Below, piece after piece: positions 34,058-45,999 of a stretch of 64,000 nt of DNA. The DNA comes from Monodelphis domestica (taxonomy: Eukaryota; Chordata; Mammalia; Didelphimorphia; Didelphidae): positions 85,024,102-85,088,101 of the forward strand of contig NC_077227.1 in NCBI RefSeq assembly GCF_027887165.1. Direction: 5' to 3'. The notes beneath the pieces were generated by a model. The model worked only from the letters and a program-made list of their open reading frames with translations, searched no databases and was not told the DNA's origin. The stretch's first letter is position 1. Every line of letters starts with the position of its first letter. The translations under genes were made by a program, and so were the position numbers.

Positions 34058-34567
34058 CCTCCGCTCCTTCCTGCTACAGGAGGTGGGACAAGGTCTCCGC
34101 GACCTGAGCCCGGACGGTGGTGGTGGTGGCAGCGACGGGATGATCTCGGGCTCCTGGGAGCCAAATCTGCTGCAGGTGATCCAGGAGGTTACAGCCAGCC
34201 CAGAGCCAGGCGCCTCCTCTGACAACGACACGGTCTGCGGAGAGCAGATCAACTATGGCAATACCGAGAAAGTTGTGATTGGGGCCATCCTGTCTCTCAT
34301 CACGCTGCTCACCATCGCGGGCAACTGCCTGGTGGTGATCTCCGTCTGCTTTGTCAAGAAGCTCCGCCAGCCCTCCAACTACCTGATCGTGTCGCTAGCC
34401 CTGGCCGATCTTTCAGTGGCTGTGGCTGTCATGCCCTTTGTCAGTGTCACGGACCTCATCGGAGGCAAGTGGATCTTTGGACACTTCTTTTGCAACGTCT
34501 TCATCGCCATGGACGTGATGTGCTGCACCGCTTCGATCATGACCCTCTGTGTGATCAGCATTGATAG
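33999..34567 (+). CDS. HTR7: HTR7 coding exon 1: 5-HT7 serotonin receptor, N-terminus to TM3/DR(Y)
   Basis: The exon encodes the first 189 residues plus two bases of codon 190 of the Gs-coupled 5-HT7 receptor, a plasma-membrane GPCR. The start is the ATG with G at -3 and +4 giving MVMDINSSG. No in-frame ATG lies just upstream, and the human protein begins MMDVNSSG. The extracellular tail has two N-glycosylation sequons (NSS, NDT) and a glycine-rich stretch near residues 40-50 coded by GGT repeats. TM1 carries GN at its centre (TIAGNCLVVI), TM2 the LALAD motif with the sodium-site Asp, and TM3 the disulphide Cys (FFCNVF) and amine-binding Asp (AMDVMCC). The exon stops at GTAAGC inside the DRY motif, the known HTR7 intron 1 position. 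TM4-TM7 are in exons outside the window. Confidence 0.97.
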
Positions 34568-34766
34568 GTAAGCAAGTGGTGGGAGCTGGTCCGCTCTGTC
34601 GGGTAGGGCTGCTAGAATGTGAAAGTAAGAGCTCCTTGGCCTTTTGGGGATGCTGTCACACGGAGAGACAGACTCTTACAGGGGGGGAAACAGATTCAGG
34701 ACAGAACTGAGATGCTGATCTTAAGTATACCAAAGTACAATTATAATAGTTTGGTTCTCCCATTTA

Positions 34767-34957
34767 CTCTGTCTCTGTCTCTGTCTCTGTCTCTGTCTCT
34801 GTCTCTGTCTCTGTCTCTGTCTCTGTCTCTGTCTCTGTCTCACTCTGTCTCTCTGTCTCTGTCTCTCTGTCTCTTTCTGCCTCTGTCTTTTTCTGTCTCT
34901 GTCTTTTTCTGTCTCTGTCTCTGTCTCTGTCTGTCTCTGTCTCTCTCTTTTTCTCTC
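34767..34957. repeat. (CTCTGT)n microsatellite next to HTR7 exon 1
   Basis: About 190 bp of CTCTGT units, nearly perfect from 34767 to 34840 and then interspersed with CTCTCTGT and TTTTCTGT variants. It begins 200 bp after the exon 1 donor. One strand is pure pyrimidine plus G, so unusual DNA structure is possible. The long open frame across it is an artefact. Confidence 0.97.
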
Positions 34958-37509
34958 GTATATCCTTAATTCCTTCCCTCTATTATTCCCCTCTCCTCAC
35001 CCCCAACAATATGAATCCTTTCAGTTTTCCAGTAGAGTTCATTTTTTTCCAGTGCTTTCACAAACAGTAAATAATTTATTTAAAAAATAGGTCAAGAAAA
35101 GACTGCCATCCTAAACATTTGTATAATCAATTCATCTCCAGGGACCAATCTCTACTCACTGAGGGATCATCTGGGAAATGGGGAAAGCAAAACTTTCAGA
35201 AGCTTTGGCATCAACAGCACATAATTTATCACAACATTCTTCCCATCTCACTGCTGTAGTGGTTGATAGTTCTGGGCTCATGTCTTGAAGTTTCCCCAGT
35301 AGAAACAGAAGGCTATATACACTTAAGACCACATCATTGGTTAAGCAGAATTTCTTAGCTCTAGTCTTCTAGTGTCATTTCTCTTGGGATCATTCTCTGG
35401 CATCCTTCCCAGTGAACTTCCCATCAATGGAAATGTTCAAAGAAAGCCTGAATGATTACCTCTTAGGGGTGCTGCATTCAAGCCTGGGGTAAGAGGTCAT
35501 CCCAGATGATCTTTAAGGAGTTTTTCAAAAATAAGATTCCATGATCCTAGAATTCTTTGGACCTAGAATTATCTTTAAAACTAGAAACATGGCATACTGG
35601 AACCACTCATTGATTCAAACATTTATTAAAGACCTGTTTAATGCAAGGCCTTATGGAGGACATTGGGAGAAGTAGAGGGATAAATACAATATAGTCTCTG
35701 CAGTCCTGTGTATTACATGCACCTGTCTCACAGAGGAGATAATATATATGGGGGATATACTGTAATACAAATTAGTCTATGACAAGTATGTAAATAGAAG
35801 TGCTTTGAGAGGTATAAGGAGGAAAAGAAAGTCTTTTGGCCCCCATATAATTTAACATCAGAATATTGTTTTCTAAGAGCTACTTTTGCTTTTGTTAGTA
35901 CAGCATTTGGCACATAGTAGGTGCTTAATAAATGCTTGCTAATAAAAATTGCTATAACTTAATTTTGTGCTTTTAAAGTATTTTCTTAGACTATACATTA
36001 AGTGCTACTAAATTTAGGATTGAAAACAGTGTTTTTACTTAGGTTTAGTAAATTTTAAAATTTCAGAACTGTAAAAATTTGAGTAATAAATTGATGTCTT
36101 TATACTTAGAATGTTAGCTCCTTTGGGGTCTTATGTAATAAGGTTTCTCTTTTTTTGTTTAAAAAATAAAGTTACTCATCTAATGTTGACGTTGAACACA
36201 TTTCAGTTATTTTAAGCTTGCCCAAGGTTTAGAATGACCAAATAAGGAGAAAGATAGAAAAGAGCATCTTTTATTGAACTTTTATAGAAAAAAATTGTGT
36301 TCCTTAGTAAGGAAACTAGATTACTTAAAAAAAAATCCTGTCATTTTATAATTACAATAGAATCTTCTGATAGCCAAAAAAAGGGCAGTTATTTTAAGAG
36401 CACTGCATACACCTGGAATTTAACTCCAGGCTTGGAATGTAAAGTTTAAATTGCTGTAGTTAAGAAAAAATCAGATACATATGAGTATATGGTATTGACT
36501 GGAGTTGACTGGAGGAAGAGTGTGGACTGCTACCGCAAAGGATAAAAATCAATTCAATGAGCAGTAGTTTGACAACTGTATTGGCCAAAAGAATTATTTG
36601 CAAGACTGAATTCCCTTAAAAGTAATTGAAGTACAATCAGATATAAAGATTCATCCTACAAATGCTGTGCTTGTAATCTTTTTTCATTACATAATTGGTA
36701 AAAAGCTATGCACTCATCCCATTATGTATATGCAGCAGTCTGTAAGAGTATTTCTTCTCTTGGCACAACCTTTGAGTGCTACACTAACCAAACATATTCT
36801 TCACTCAATATGCAGGTGTAATTTTTTGGCATTAACAAGAATGTAGTTAGCTTGAGAGGAAGTTGGCTCTCTTTAGCGGATGGATCCTCTAATTTGTTCT
36901 TGTGTCATTGGGCATCTGAAATCTTGTCTTCTGTTCATATTAGCTATTTTACTGCCACAAACTGATGCTCCAATGGGAGATAGCCTTCTCAATGGAGACT
37001 TTAGTCTAAAAATGGTTGGCTACCTTTTTGGAATCTGAGGATTTTGACTTCAGCTGAGCCTTAGGGATTGATGAAATTGGAAGACTCCAACCACCTATTT
37101 ATTTTTGTTTTGGACTGCACTAGGTGAAAAATGTGAAATGCTATTTTTCTTTCTCCCTTGAGATGAATTATTTCTAAAGGGTGTAATTTTCAAAGGTTCA
37201 ATCAGCTACCTTGTAGAAAAATGGCAATTGGTAGAAAATGGTCTATAAAATACAAACCTGTGAAAAATGCATCATTTAAACAGTATGCTGTAATGCAGAG
37301 ATAATAAAACTCCACTTTCCTTTTGAATTCATAGATGAATTGCCTTATCCCCCCCTTTTTTTTGCCTTTTATGTCTAAGTAATAGTTTTTGAGGGCTTCT
37401 GGCCTAAACAACCAGACTCAGGTGAGAACAGAGAAAGATACTTCCCATTATGTGTGTATTGATTAATACATATGTATATACATCCACATCCACATACATA
37501 CATAGTGGT

Positions 37510-37760
37510 AGGACTTGGAATCAGATGAACCCAGGGTTTGAATCCTGCTGTTGATTCTTCCTGGTTGCTTGGTTGTATAACCATGGAAAAGTCACAACCT
37601 CTCTGAATTTCAATTTCTTCAGCTGTAGAATGGAGATAAAAATGCCTAAAGTAGTTAGCTTATGGTGTTTTTGTGAGGATCAAATGAAGTAATGTGTGGA
37701 AAGCTTGCTCTGTAAGCTTGAAAACATTGTGTAAATGTCAGATCTTAAAGCATTCTCTTT
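37510..37760 (+). mobile_element. MIR SINE fossil
   Basis: GGACTTGGAATCAGATGAACC, CTTGGTTGTATAACCATGG and TTTTTGTGAGGATCAAATGAA in MIR order. Confidence 0.7.
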
Positions 37761-37975
37761 CCTACAAGCAGACATTCTAAGAAATTCAAAGATACTTTTA
37801 AAAGAACACAATCTTTCTGGGAATCTTCCTCAAGTGCAGAAGAGGAAATGTAACACACTAATTCTGTTTTCTATTTGATTCTCATTTATTCCCCCACCTT
37901 CCATACAAATTGGAAAGACAAGTTCTAGACTTCTGCTGGCTTGAAAAGTCATTGATTAGATGTAGACCTTACAGC

Positions 37976-38172
37976 TCAGGTTCTTAACCTGGGGTTTGTG
38001 AACTTCTTTTTCCTTCTATATTTTGATAAGTATTTCAATATAATTGATTTCCTTTACAATTCTACATATTTTATTTTATGAATTTCAAAACATCCTAAGA
38101 AGAGAACTATAGATGATCCATAAGACTCCCAAAGGGGTCCATGACACACACATGATGGTAATGAACCCTTGC
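37976..38172 (-). mobile_element. hAT-like nonautonomous DNA transposon fossil
   Basis: Framed by CAGGTTCTTAACCTGGGGTT and AATGAACCCTTG, with TTTCAATATAATTGATTTCC and CCAAAGGGGTCCATGACAC inside. Same family as 5829-6022, opposite orientation. No clear 8-bp target duplication. Confidence 0.65.
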
Positions 38173-38999
38173 CTTAGAAGCAGAAAGCCATCTCCCCTGA
38201 ATGGACTTTACTGATCCCAAACTGGGATAATTGAAACCATTTTCTGTTGTTTTTCTTTTCTAGATGCACTTTGATTCTAGAATTAGGTTGAGCAAAACAA
38301 CCTGAATAGTTTTGCTTTGTTGGAACCAATTAATTTCCAATTTCATAAGCAGTCCTTACATGTCTTAGAGTAGTGAGTGGAAGACCCTACCTGAGTCCAA
38401 AAGACCCTGGTCCTCTTTGTGATACATTCTAGCTATAAGAGCATGGGCAAGTGACCTATATTCTATGGGTCTCCTGGAAATCTTCTAAGACTGTTAATTA
38501 CAGATGAATTACTAATCTGCATAGATAGATTCCCCAGAGATGAAATGCCACCCCAACCCTCATCCCCACTTCTGAGGACTCCTTGTATTTCTATTGTTAC
38601 AAGTTTTCAGTCTAGCTAATTTAGAAGAGCTGCCTTGACCTTTGTCATATTCAGTTTTATGTGGTAATGGACTTGAGCTGATGCCTAACTCTCTCTGGGC
38701 TTCCTTGGAAGCCAGGTACTGTGAGTCATTCTCTTGGATCATTGTTTTGAGTTTTGGTCTTTCTGGCTGCTGTCCTATTGTGCTTTGCTGTGCAGTGAGC
38801 AGTCTTTCTATCTAGCTCCCTGACACAACCTTTCTTTTCCAACTTAAATGTTCATATACAGCTTCAGAATGAATTTTCAGCTTGCACATACATTTTGACA
38901 GAGACTGAGAAACTTATTAAAGCAGCAAGCAGTACAGGATAGGCTATTGAGAAGAGGGAGTAAAAGAAAAATATAGAATCAGTGGGCAACTGAAATGTT

Positions 39000-39350
39000 G
39001 AGTAAGGGACATTGGATTGAGAGGTAGAAAACCTAGGTTTGAGGAGTCCTAATTCTTTTACTTACTGTGTGATCTTGGGCAAATCACAAAATCATCTTTA
39101 GTAAGTCATTGAAATAACTCTCTGGGTCTCAGTCACCTATCTGAAAAAATGGGAATGATAATACTTATACTATCCACCTAATAGGGTAATTGTGAGGAAA
39201 GGGATTTGGGAACTCTAAAGCACTACAGAGATATGAGGTTCTGCTACTACCATTAATCTCACATGGCTTTAGGAGATTGAAGTAAGATAGTGTTTTTAAT
39301 AGTCCCTTGGGAGCTGTGACATGCTACATAAATGCATACTATTATTGTTT
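39000..39350 (+). mobile_element. MIR SINE fossil
   Basis: GTGTGATCTTGGGCAAATCAC, GGGTCTCAGTCACCTATCTG and GGGTAATTGTGAGGAAAGGG in MIR order. Confidence 0.7.
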
Positions 39351-39508
39351 GATCTTGTTGCAATATCATGAACAGTATTGAGAGGTTAATAAATTAAAAT
39401 GCTCTCATTTTTTCAGAAGAGGAAACTGAGGCTTAGTGAGGTGCAGTGAATAAGCCAGTGGTATACTCAGGTCAAGAATTTGGATAAGTAATTCAAATCA
39501 GTCTAGGC

Positions 39509-39689
39509 CAGAGGTGTCAAACTCAGAAGGCAGGTAGCATGTAGCCTGAAACATATTAAAAATATAATTGGGATAATTTTTAGTAAAATAACTGTGAATA
39601 TAGTAAAGCATAGTTAAGGTTGATGTGTGCTTTTCTAAGTCAATATGTGGCCTGCAGGGAGTCCTTTCTATTGGACTTTGATACCACTG
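39509..39689. mobile_element. hAT miniature DNA transposon with visible TIRs
   Basis: The 181-bp element starts CAGAGGTGTCAAACTC and ends GGACTTTGATACCACTG, which are imperfect inverted repeats (about 13 of 16 match). Flanks GTCTAGGC (39501-39508) and GTACAGAC (from 39690) agree at five of eight positions, fitting an eroded 8-bp hAT target duplication. Inside are TATGTGGCCTGCAGGGAG and A/T-rich sequence. No transposase. Confidence 0.75.
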
Positions 39690-40803
39690 GTACAGACCAT
39701 TAAGGATAAAAGTCTCCTTTTTAATGACTGGGTCATAAAATCATAACCTTAGAGTAGGAATGGATCTTGGATGTTATCTAGTTTGATTTCTTTATTTGAT
39801 GGATGAGGAACTGAGGCCCAAAGAGTTAAAGGACTTCATGGCTAGTCTAGCACTCTTATTGTATTTAGTGAGGCTCATCAAGTGTTAGTTACTTGCTCAA
39901 TATCATTGGTCTCATTCAATTTAGAACCAGAACTAGAATCCAAGGTCTCTTGTTTCTCAGTGCAGCATGCTTTCCTTTCTGTCTTACTGAATTTAATGGT
40001 AAGAGGCCAAGTTGATATATCAAAAAAAATAATGATTCATATGAAATAATCTATTCTCCAAAATTATCTAGGCAGTAGATCCAGAGTTCAAGGTAGACAT
40101 GTGGTAGAACTATGTCTAATTTCTGCCTGGCTACCTCTAAACAAGATATGAGTTCAAAGATTCCTTTTTGTTATTATTGACCAATTACTGACACAGGCGG
40201 AAAACTCTAGCCCAAAATAGAGCCTAATAAGTATGTAAGGGAATTTCAAATAAAATTCTGGGTGAGGCCTGAGAGGGGCAAATATTCTAGATGAGAAGAA
40301 TAGCACAAAGAAAGGCATGAAGTGATAAAAGCTTTTTTACTTCATGCCTGGATAATTGCCACAGTCTAATAACTGGTCTTTCTGACTCCATCTCACATAT
40401 TAAGATTTCTCTTAAAACATCATTCTGTGTCACTGTTTACCCCTTCAAAAACCTTCAGAGGCTCTTCATTGCCTACAGGATAAAGTACGGGCTCATTAGG
40501 CTGACATTTAAGGACAATCTAGCCCTAATCTACCATTTGAGCCTTATTCACACTACTCCTCCAAACAGAGCCCTCCACTTTAGCCAAATTGGTTTGCTCA
40601 CTCTCTGAACAAACACCCTTGTATTTTCTTACTTCAGGGCATTTGTGCCCATCTTTCCTAGAATCATTGACTTAGAACTGGGAAGGATATTAAAGATAAT
40701 TCTGTCTATGCCTTAATTCCCCCACCCTGGAATGCCTTCCCCATTTAAAATTTTACCCATCATTCAAAACCCAGCTTAGATCCTAGCTGAGCCATTATTC
40801 TGG

Positions 40804-40809
<6 letters not shown>

Positions 40810-40896
<87 letters not shown>

Positions 40897-40970
40897 GCCT
40901 CTGTCTCTCTGTCTCTGTCTTTGCCTCTGTCTCTCTGTCTCTGTCTCTGTCTCTCTGTCTCTCTCTCCAG
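40810..40970. repeat. (CT)n/(CTCTGT)n microsatellite
   Basis: About 78 bp of perfect CT repeats followed by about 80 bp of CTCTGT and CTCTGC variants. Confidence 0.97.
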
Positions 40971-40984
40971 TATCACCACTTATA

Positions 40985-41197
40985 GAGGGCAGCTAGGTGG
41001 TACATTATATAGAGTGGTGGACCTGGAGTCAGGAAGACTTGAATTCAAATCTGACCTCAGACACTTACTAGCTATGTAACCCTGGATAAGTCACTGAACC
41101 TTGTTTGCCTCAGTTTCCTCATCTATAAAATGAGCTGTAGAAGGAAATGACAAACCACTCCAGTATATTTGTAAAAAAAACAAAACACCCAAATGAG
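40985..41197 (+). mobile_element. MAR/CORE-type SINE
   Basis: GAGGGCAGCTAGGTGGTACA, CTGGAGTCAGGAAGACTTG, CAGACACTTACTAGCTATG, CAGTTTCCTCATCTATAAAA and GACAAACCACTCCAGTAT followed by an A-rich tail: full marsupial SINE of the type seen antisense at 6585 and 62641. Confidence 0.85.
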
Positions 41198-41388
41198 GGG
41201 GAGCAGTGGATTGAAAATCAAACCCAGAGATAGGAGGTCCTAGGTTCAAATCTGGCCTCAGATGCTTCCTAGTTGTGTGATCTGGGCAAGTCACTCAACC
41301 CCCATTGCTCTTATTACTCTTCTGTCTTGGAACCAATGCATAGTACTGATTCCAAGATGGGAGATAAAGTTTAAAAAAAAGAAAGAAA
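41198..41388 (+). mobile_element. Marsupial SINE1 copy, 5'-shortened
   Basis: Begins GGAGCAGTGGATTGAAAATC and runs to GATTCCAAGATGGGAGATAAA with an A-rich tail. It is inserted at the tail of the previous SINE. Flanks CCCAAATGAGGG and CCTCAAATGGG look like a diverged target duplication. Confidence 0.85.
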
Positions 41389-41679
41389 ACCTCAAATGGG
41401 AATGTTACTGAACAGTAACAATTTGCTTACTATTAATAATATCAATTTGACAATTTATTGAAGGCTCTTTTATCATTTTCATCAACAGTTTTTGTCAATT
41501 ACATGGTTTAACTATGTGTTTATGTCTCATCTCAAATTCTAAGCTTTTCAAGGGTGAGGTCAGTATTTTTCTGCATCAACTCCTCTGCTTCTCCTCCAGG
41601 ACTTAGCACAGTATTGCAATCACTCAATAAGAAGTATTTTTTTTTGATTGGCTAATTTGATAAAAGTAGGAGGAGCAAG

Positions 41680-42060
41680 ATGGGTTTGGGAGGTAGGAAC
41701 AATGTTTAATAAAGGAGATAGACTAATAGAATGGGAACTGTGTTGATGAAGTACTTAATAGACTAAAGGGTTTAGATTTTTTTTCTTCTGATGAGCAAAA
41801 AGAAATTATAAGTTCTTGAACAGAGAAATGACATGATGAAAATGGGCTTTGCAGAAAAAAGTTGGATGAATTAGAAATAGGAAACCTGGGGCAAGTATAT
41901 CAGCTTGGAGGCTTTTGCAGCAACCCGTGAATTGATATTCTATTTATGAGTGATGACTATGAAAAAGGAATAGAAAGGATAAATTCAAGAGGTGTTAATA
42001 GAGGAAGGCCTGTCAGGACTTAGTGACCTATTGAGCACAAAGAATTAGAAAGGAACTACA
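41680..42060 (+). repeat. Ancient interspersed repeat, family unassigned
   Basis: TAAAGGGTTTAGATTTTTTTTC, GAACAGAGAAATGACATGATG and CTTGGAGGCTTTTGCAGCAAC parallel the block at 27090-27440. Confidence 0.45.
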
Positions 42061-42084
42061 ACTCCAAAGAATTTCTTATTAATG

Positions 42085-43600
42085 TAAAATTTTTATTTCA
42101 GTTCCAAATTCTTTCCCTTCCTCCATCCCCTTCCTTCCACACTGAGAAATCAAGAAATATGATACACATGACACATACAAAGTTATGCTAAATATTTCTG
42201 TATTAACAATTTTCTTTAAAAAAAGGCATGAAAAATAAAGCAAAAACTGTTTCAGTCTGCACTCTGAGTCCATCAGTTCTCTATCTGGAAGTAGATGGCA
42301 GTTTACATCATGAGTCTTTTGTGGTTGTAGTGAATCATTGTATTTATTAGAGTTACTAGTTTTTTTTACAGTTGATTGTTTTTATAATATTGTTACTGTG
42401 TAAATTATTCTAATGGTTCTGGTTGCTTCACTTTGCATTAGTTCATATAAGTCTTTCCAGGTTTTTTCTGGAATCATACCCTTCATCATTTCTAACAGTA
42501 TAGTTAGTATTCTGTTCCATTTATATACCATCACTTGTTCAGCCTTTACCCAAATGATGGACATTTAATCAGTTTCCAATTCTTTGGGGAAAAAAGAGTT
42601 GCTGTCAGTTTTCTTTATGCATGGATTCTTTCCCCTTTTCTTTGACCTCTTTTGAGTATAGACTTTATAGCAGTATTGCTGTCAAAGAGTAGACACGGTT
42701 TAACATACTTTTGGGCATAGTTCCAAATTGTACTCCAGACTGTTTGGACCAGTTCACAGCTCAATCAATATTGAATTAATGTACTTAATTTCCCACATTC
42801 CCCTCAACATGTGTCATTTTTCTTTTCTGCCATTTTAACCAATTTGATGGGTATGTGGTGGTATCCCAAAGTTGTCTTAATTTTAATTTCTCTTATTAGT
42901 GACTTAGAACATTTTTATATGGTGTTAAATACTAATTTCTTTCTCTGAAAACTACCTATTCATATATTTTGTCTATTTATCAATGGGAATGAATTTCATT
43001 TTAACAAATTGGCCCTTTTTCTCATATTTTTGAGAAAAGTGACTTTTATCAGAGAAACTTACTTTAAAATTTGTATTCCTCAATTTCTTGCTTATCTTCT
43101 AATTGTGGCTGAATTGATTTTGTTTGTGTGAAAACTTTTTACTTTTCTGTAATCAAAGTAAGCTATTTTACCTCCTATGAACCTCTTTATCTCTTGTTTT
43201 AGTATGAACTCTTCCCCTATTCAAATAACGGAGAGGTATTTTCTTCCTTGGTCCCTCATTTGCAAATGATATTACACCTTATGTAGAAATCATATAAGTT
43301 TTTGTGATATGGTGTGAGATATTGATCTTTGCCTAGTTTTTGCCAGACCACTTTCCAATTTTCCCAGTTGTTTTTTTTGGTCAAATAGTGAGTTCTCACC
43401 TCCAAAACAGGAGGATGTATTATGTATTCTGTTGATTGACCACTTTATTTCTCACCCAGTACCAAATTGTTTTCATGATTAGCTTTGTAATATAGTTTGA
43501 AATCTGTTACTGATAGGCCCCCTTCTTTTACATAAAAATTGATTTCCTTAATAATATCTCTTTGCAATTATGTTGTATTTTACTTTTTATCAAAGACTTC
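42085..43600 (-). mobile_element. L1 LINE 3' part, antisense, 5'-truncated
   Basis: The plus strand opens with the 3' end (TTTTTATTTCAGTTCCAAAT) and then the 3' UTR. It continues into reverse-complement ORF2 (CAGTTTCCAATTCTTTGGGG, GGCATAGTTCCAAATTGTAC, ATGGGTATGTGGTGGTATCCC) for about 1.5 kb. Its 3' UTR differs from that of the 4466 copy, so it is another L1 subfamily. Frames are broken. Confidence 0.8.
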
Positions 43601-43829
43601 CATAGTTTTTAGCTCTCAGAGGATCAAAGTGTCTAGAAACACAATAGTGTAGCAAAAAAAAATTTAGACAACTTGTCTTTGAATTGAGTTTCTGTTGGAA
43701 TTTCAGAGAATTTCAGAACTGAAAGTGACCTAGATCTATTCTTACTTGCTACCCAAAATAAAAAAAAATGCATTTTCTCTAATATCCTTAATGGATTATC
43801 ATCAAGCCACAGTTCTAACACATTGGCAT

Positions 43830-44015
43830 GGAAAGAGGGCAGATATTTAGAATCAGAAGACATGAACTCTGACTGCTTCTCTGCCTCTTACTACTTGTGA
43901 AATGTTAGATAAATTACTTTACCTCCTTGTAACTTTGCTTACTCTCCTGTAAAATGAGAAGATTGGACTGAATAACTCCTAAGGTCATCAGTAGCTATAA
44001 ATCTATGATCCTCTG
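43830..44015 (+). mobile_element. MIR SINE fossil
   Basis: GAATCAGAAGACATGAACTCT, CCTCTTACTACTTGTGAAATG and CTCCTGTAAAATGAGAAGATT in MIR order. Confidence 0.7.
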
Positions 44016-45999
44016 ATTTAAATGAGGGAGCTCACTATCTTCCAAGGTGGCTGTCTCATTGTTGTACAACTCTAATTTTTAGAATTTTTTTTTCTGTTAT
44101 TCCTCTGAATGGTTCAAGTTCTTCTCTGTGAAATTACAGAAACTAACTATATACAAATGCATGAAACTGAATTTGTACCAACTTTCAAACAACTCCATTT
44201 AACTACATTTTAAATCTCCACAAGAAGTAACTTAAGTGTGATGGTTTCCAACCTATTAGCTGCAGAACCTCAGTAATTCCTGGGGTCCATGGAATTATTG
44301 CAAGAGACTTACAAATTCAAATATGTACTAGGCATTGTCATTCCAACCTTTATTTAGCTCCACAAAAATACACAGTGTGACAAATAAACAAACATCCCTC
44401 CCCTAGAGTGAATAAATAATACCTTGCACGTAAATGCATTATTGTTTTTCAAATGTATATGGATACTACTGGCAGCATGGCAAATTGTATAAAGGACCAT
44501 CTTTAGAGTCAAGTAGATGTCAGTTCAGATCCTGCCAGTTGAGGATACTAGCTGCATGTCTGATCTCATTTTATTTAACCTCCTTGTGCCCAAGCATTTC
44601 TCTCAAAGCTGAAAGTACAGATGTGCTGATCTACATTGACCCAGGAAATATCTAGACTAGGAGTTCTTTTCATCCTTCCATTCATAATATCATAGATCCT
44701 TGGCCTGAGAACTTATACTTTGCACTTGAGGTACTTTCCTGAATTTCTGGATCTTTAGTTCTTGACTTGGCCTTGACTCTTGGATTCCTTCTTGACTCGC
44801 CAACCAACTCCAGATATATGCTCATCTTTCTCTCAGTCCTGACCTCTTAGACTACTCTGACCTGTTCCTACTTATATCCTGGTGTTACTGTAGAAAAGTT
44901 TACTTGGGAAACAAAATGAAGTTCAGGATATTGGAGACATGTAGAATCAGAGCCAAGAGAATTGGATGGTTTTTAGGGGATAATTCCATCAATCTGTGGC
45001 CACCTGATGAGTCACTCTTCTGTGCAATACAGATACGCAGAGCAATGATGTTAGCAAAGTGTTTTGTGTGGCCAAATTATTAGTAGTTTAGCACTAGGAA
45101 TTGGCTTCCTGTCATCATCACTGCTATGGTGCAGGGTGAAAATGGAGGGGAAAGCAAATAAAAATCCCTGAACCACTCATTTATTGTAATTTTCAATGAA
45201 TAAACATATTTGGCAACAGAGTCATTTGATTTAGGAAATGTAGGGGCAAGTGCACACTGTTCATATTGTGGGTATGTAAAAATTGGTGGATGCCAATAAA
45301 ACAAAAGCTTTTGGCTGAGGGATGTAGGGTTATATACTCAAGAGATGTTCTTTATAAGACAAAATCAAACCACTTCAACAATAAAACTTATTATATGCTT
45401 TCCATATGCCAGAGCATTGTTCATGGTGCTGGAGGTAGAAAATGCATGGCTTTTGCCCACATGGGGTTCAGAGTTTGATAAGGAGACTTATGAGAGACAA
45501 GCAAATAATATTAATTATTAATATTGATTAAAGAGAAGTATCAGCAAAGTGCTAAATGATATATAGAGGTGGATGGGATAGTGCCATTATTTACTGCAAA
45601 GGAGGTAGATGATCTACAAATAAACAAAATTTTTGATAGATTAAAAATAAAATATTTGTGGCTTTATGGTGCAGTATTAAATGATTGTTTTTGCTAAATG
45701 CATTCCTTCTTTGGCTTTGGATGCTGCTGAAGTGGATAGATGCAGGTTGTAGGTTGCTTGCATTCAGTGCAATATACATGTGTATATATTGGTAGGTCTT
45801 TATATACCTGTAGTGGGAGGTGAAGATAAGGAAGTATATGGATGGTTTGGGTAAGAACTTGCAATGTTCCCACTCTAACACTAATTCAAAAACCCATTCT
45901 TATTCCAGTAACAACTTATATTTTGGCAGGGGGGCAAGGTCAGCACCTGCATAGATTGGCACATTACAGCAGAATCCCAGAATTGGAAAGGACCACAGA

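Larger units (their letters stand above)
33440..34570 (+). promoter_or_regulatory. HTR7: HTR7 CpG island and promoter
   Basis: A block of high GC and dense CpG starts abruptly near 33440, covers the 5' UTR and the whole first coding exon, and ends at the exon 1 donor. A double GC box (overlapping GGGGCGGGG) lies at 33605-33617, about 390 bp upstream of the ATG. No TATA box is evident. The transcription start is not determined by the sequence. Such an island is typical of developmentally regulated neuronal receptor genes. Confidence 0.8.
40335..41640 (+). mobile_element. L2-type LINE 3' part, split by microsatellite and SINEs
   Basis: CTTCATTGCCTACAGGATAAA, CAGGGCATTTGTGCCCATC, CACCCTGGAATGCCTTCCCC and, after the inserts at 40810-41388, AGCTTTTCAAGGGTGAGGTC and GGACTTAGCACAGTATTGC complete the L2 order. 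The inserts are younger. Confidence 0.7.

Noticed and set aside
34619-34969. Plus-strand ORF of 116 codons rich in Ser and Leu
   Set aside because: It is the translation of the CTCTGT microsatellite in HTR7 intron 1.
40776-40979. Minus-strand ORF rich in Arg and Glu
   Set aside because: It is the translation of a CT/GA microsatellite.
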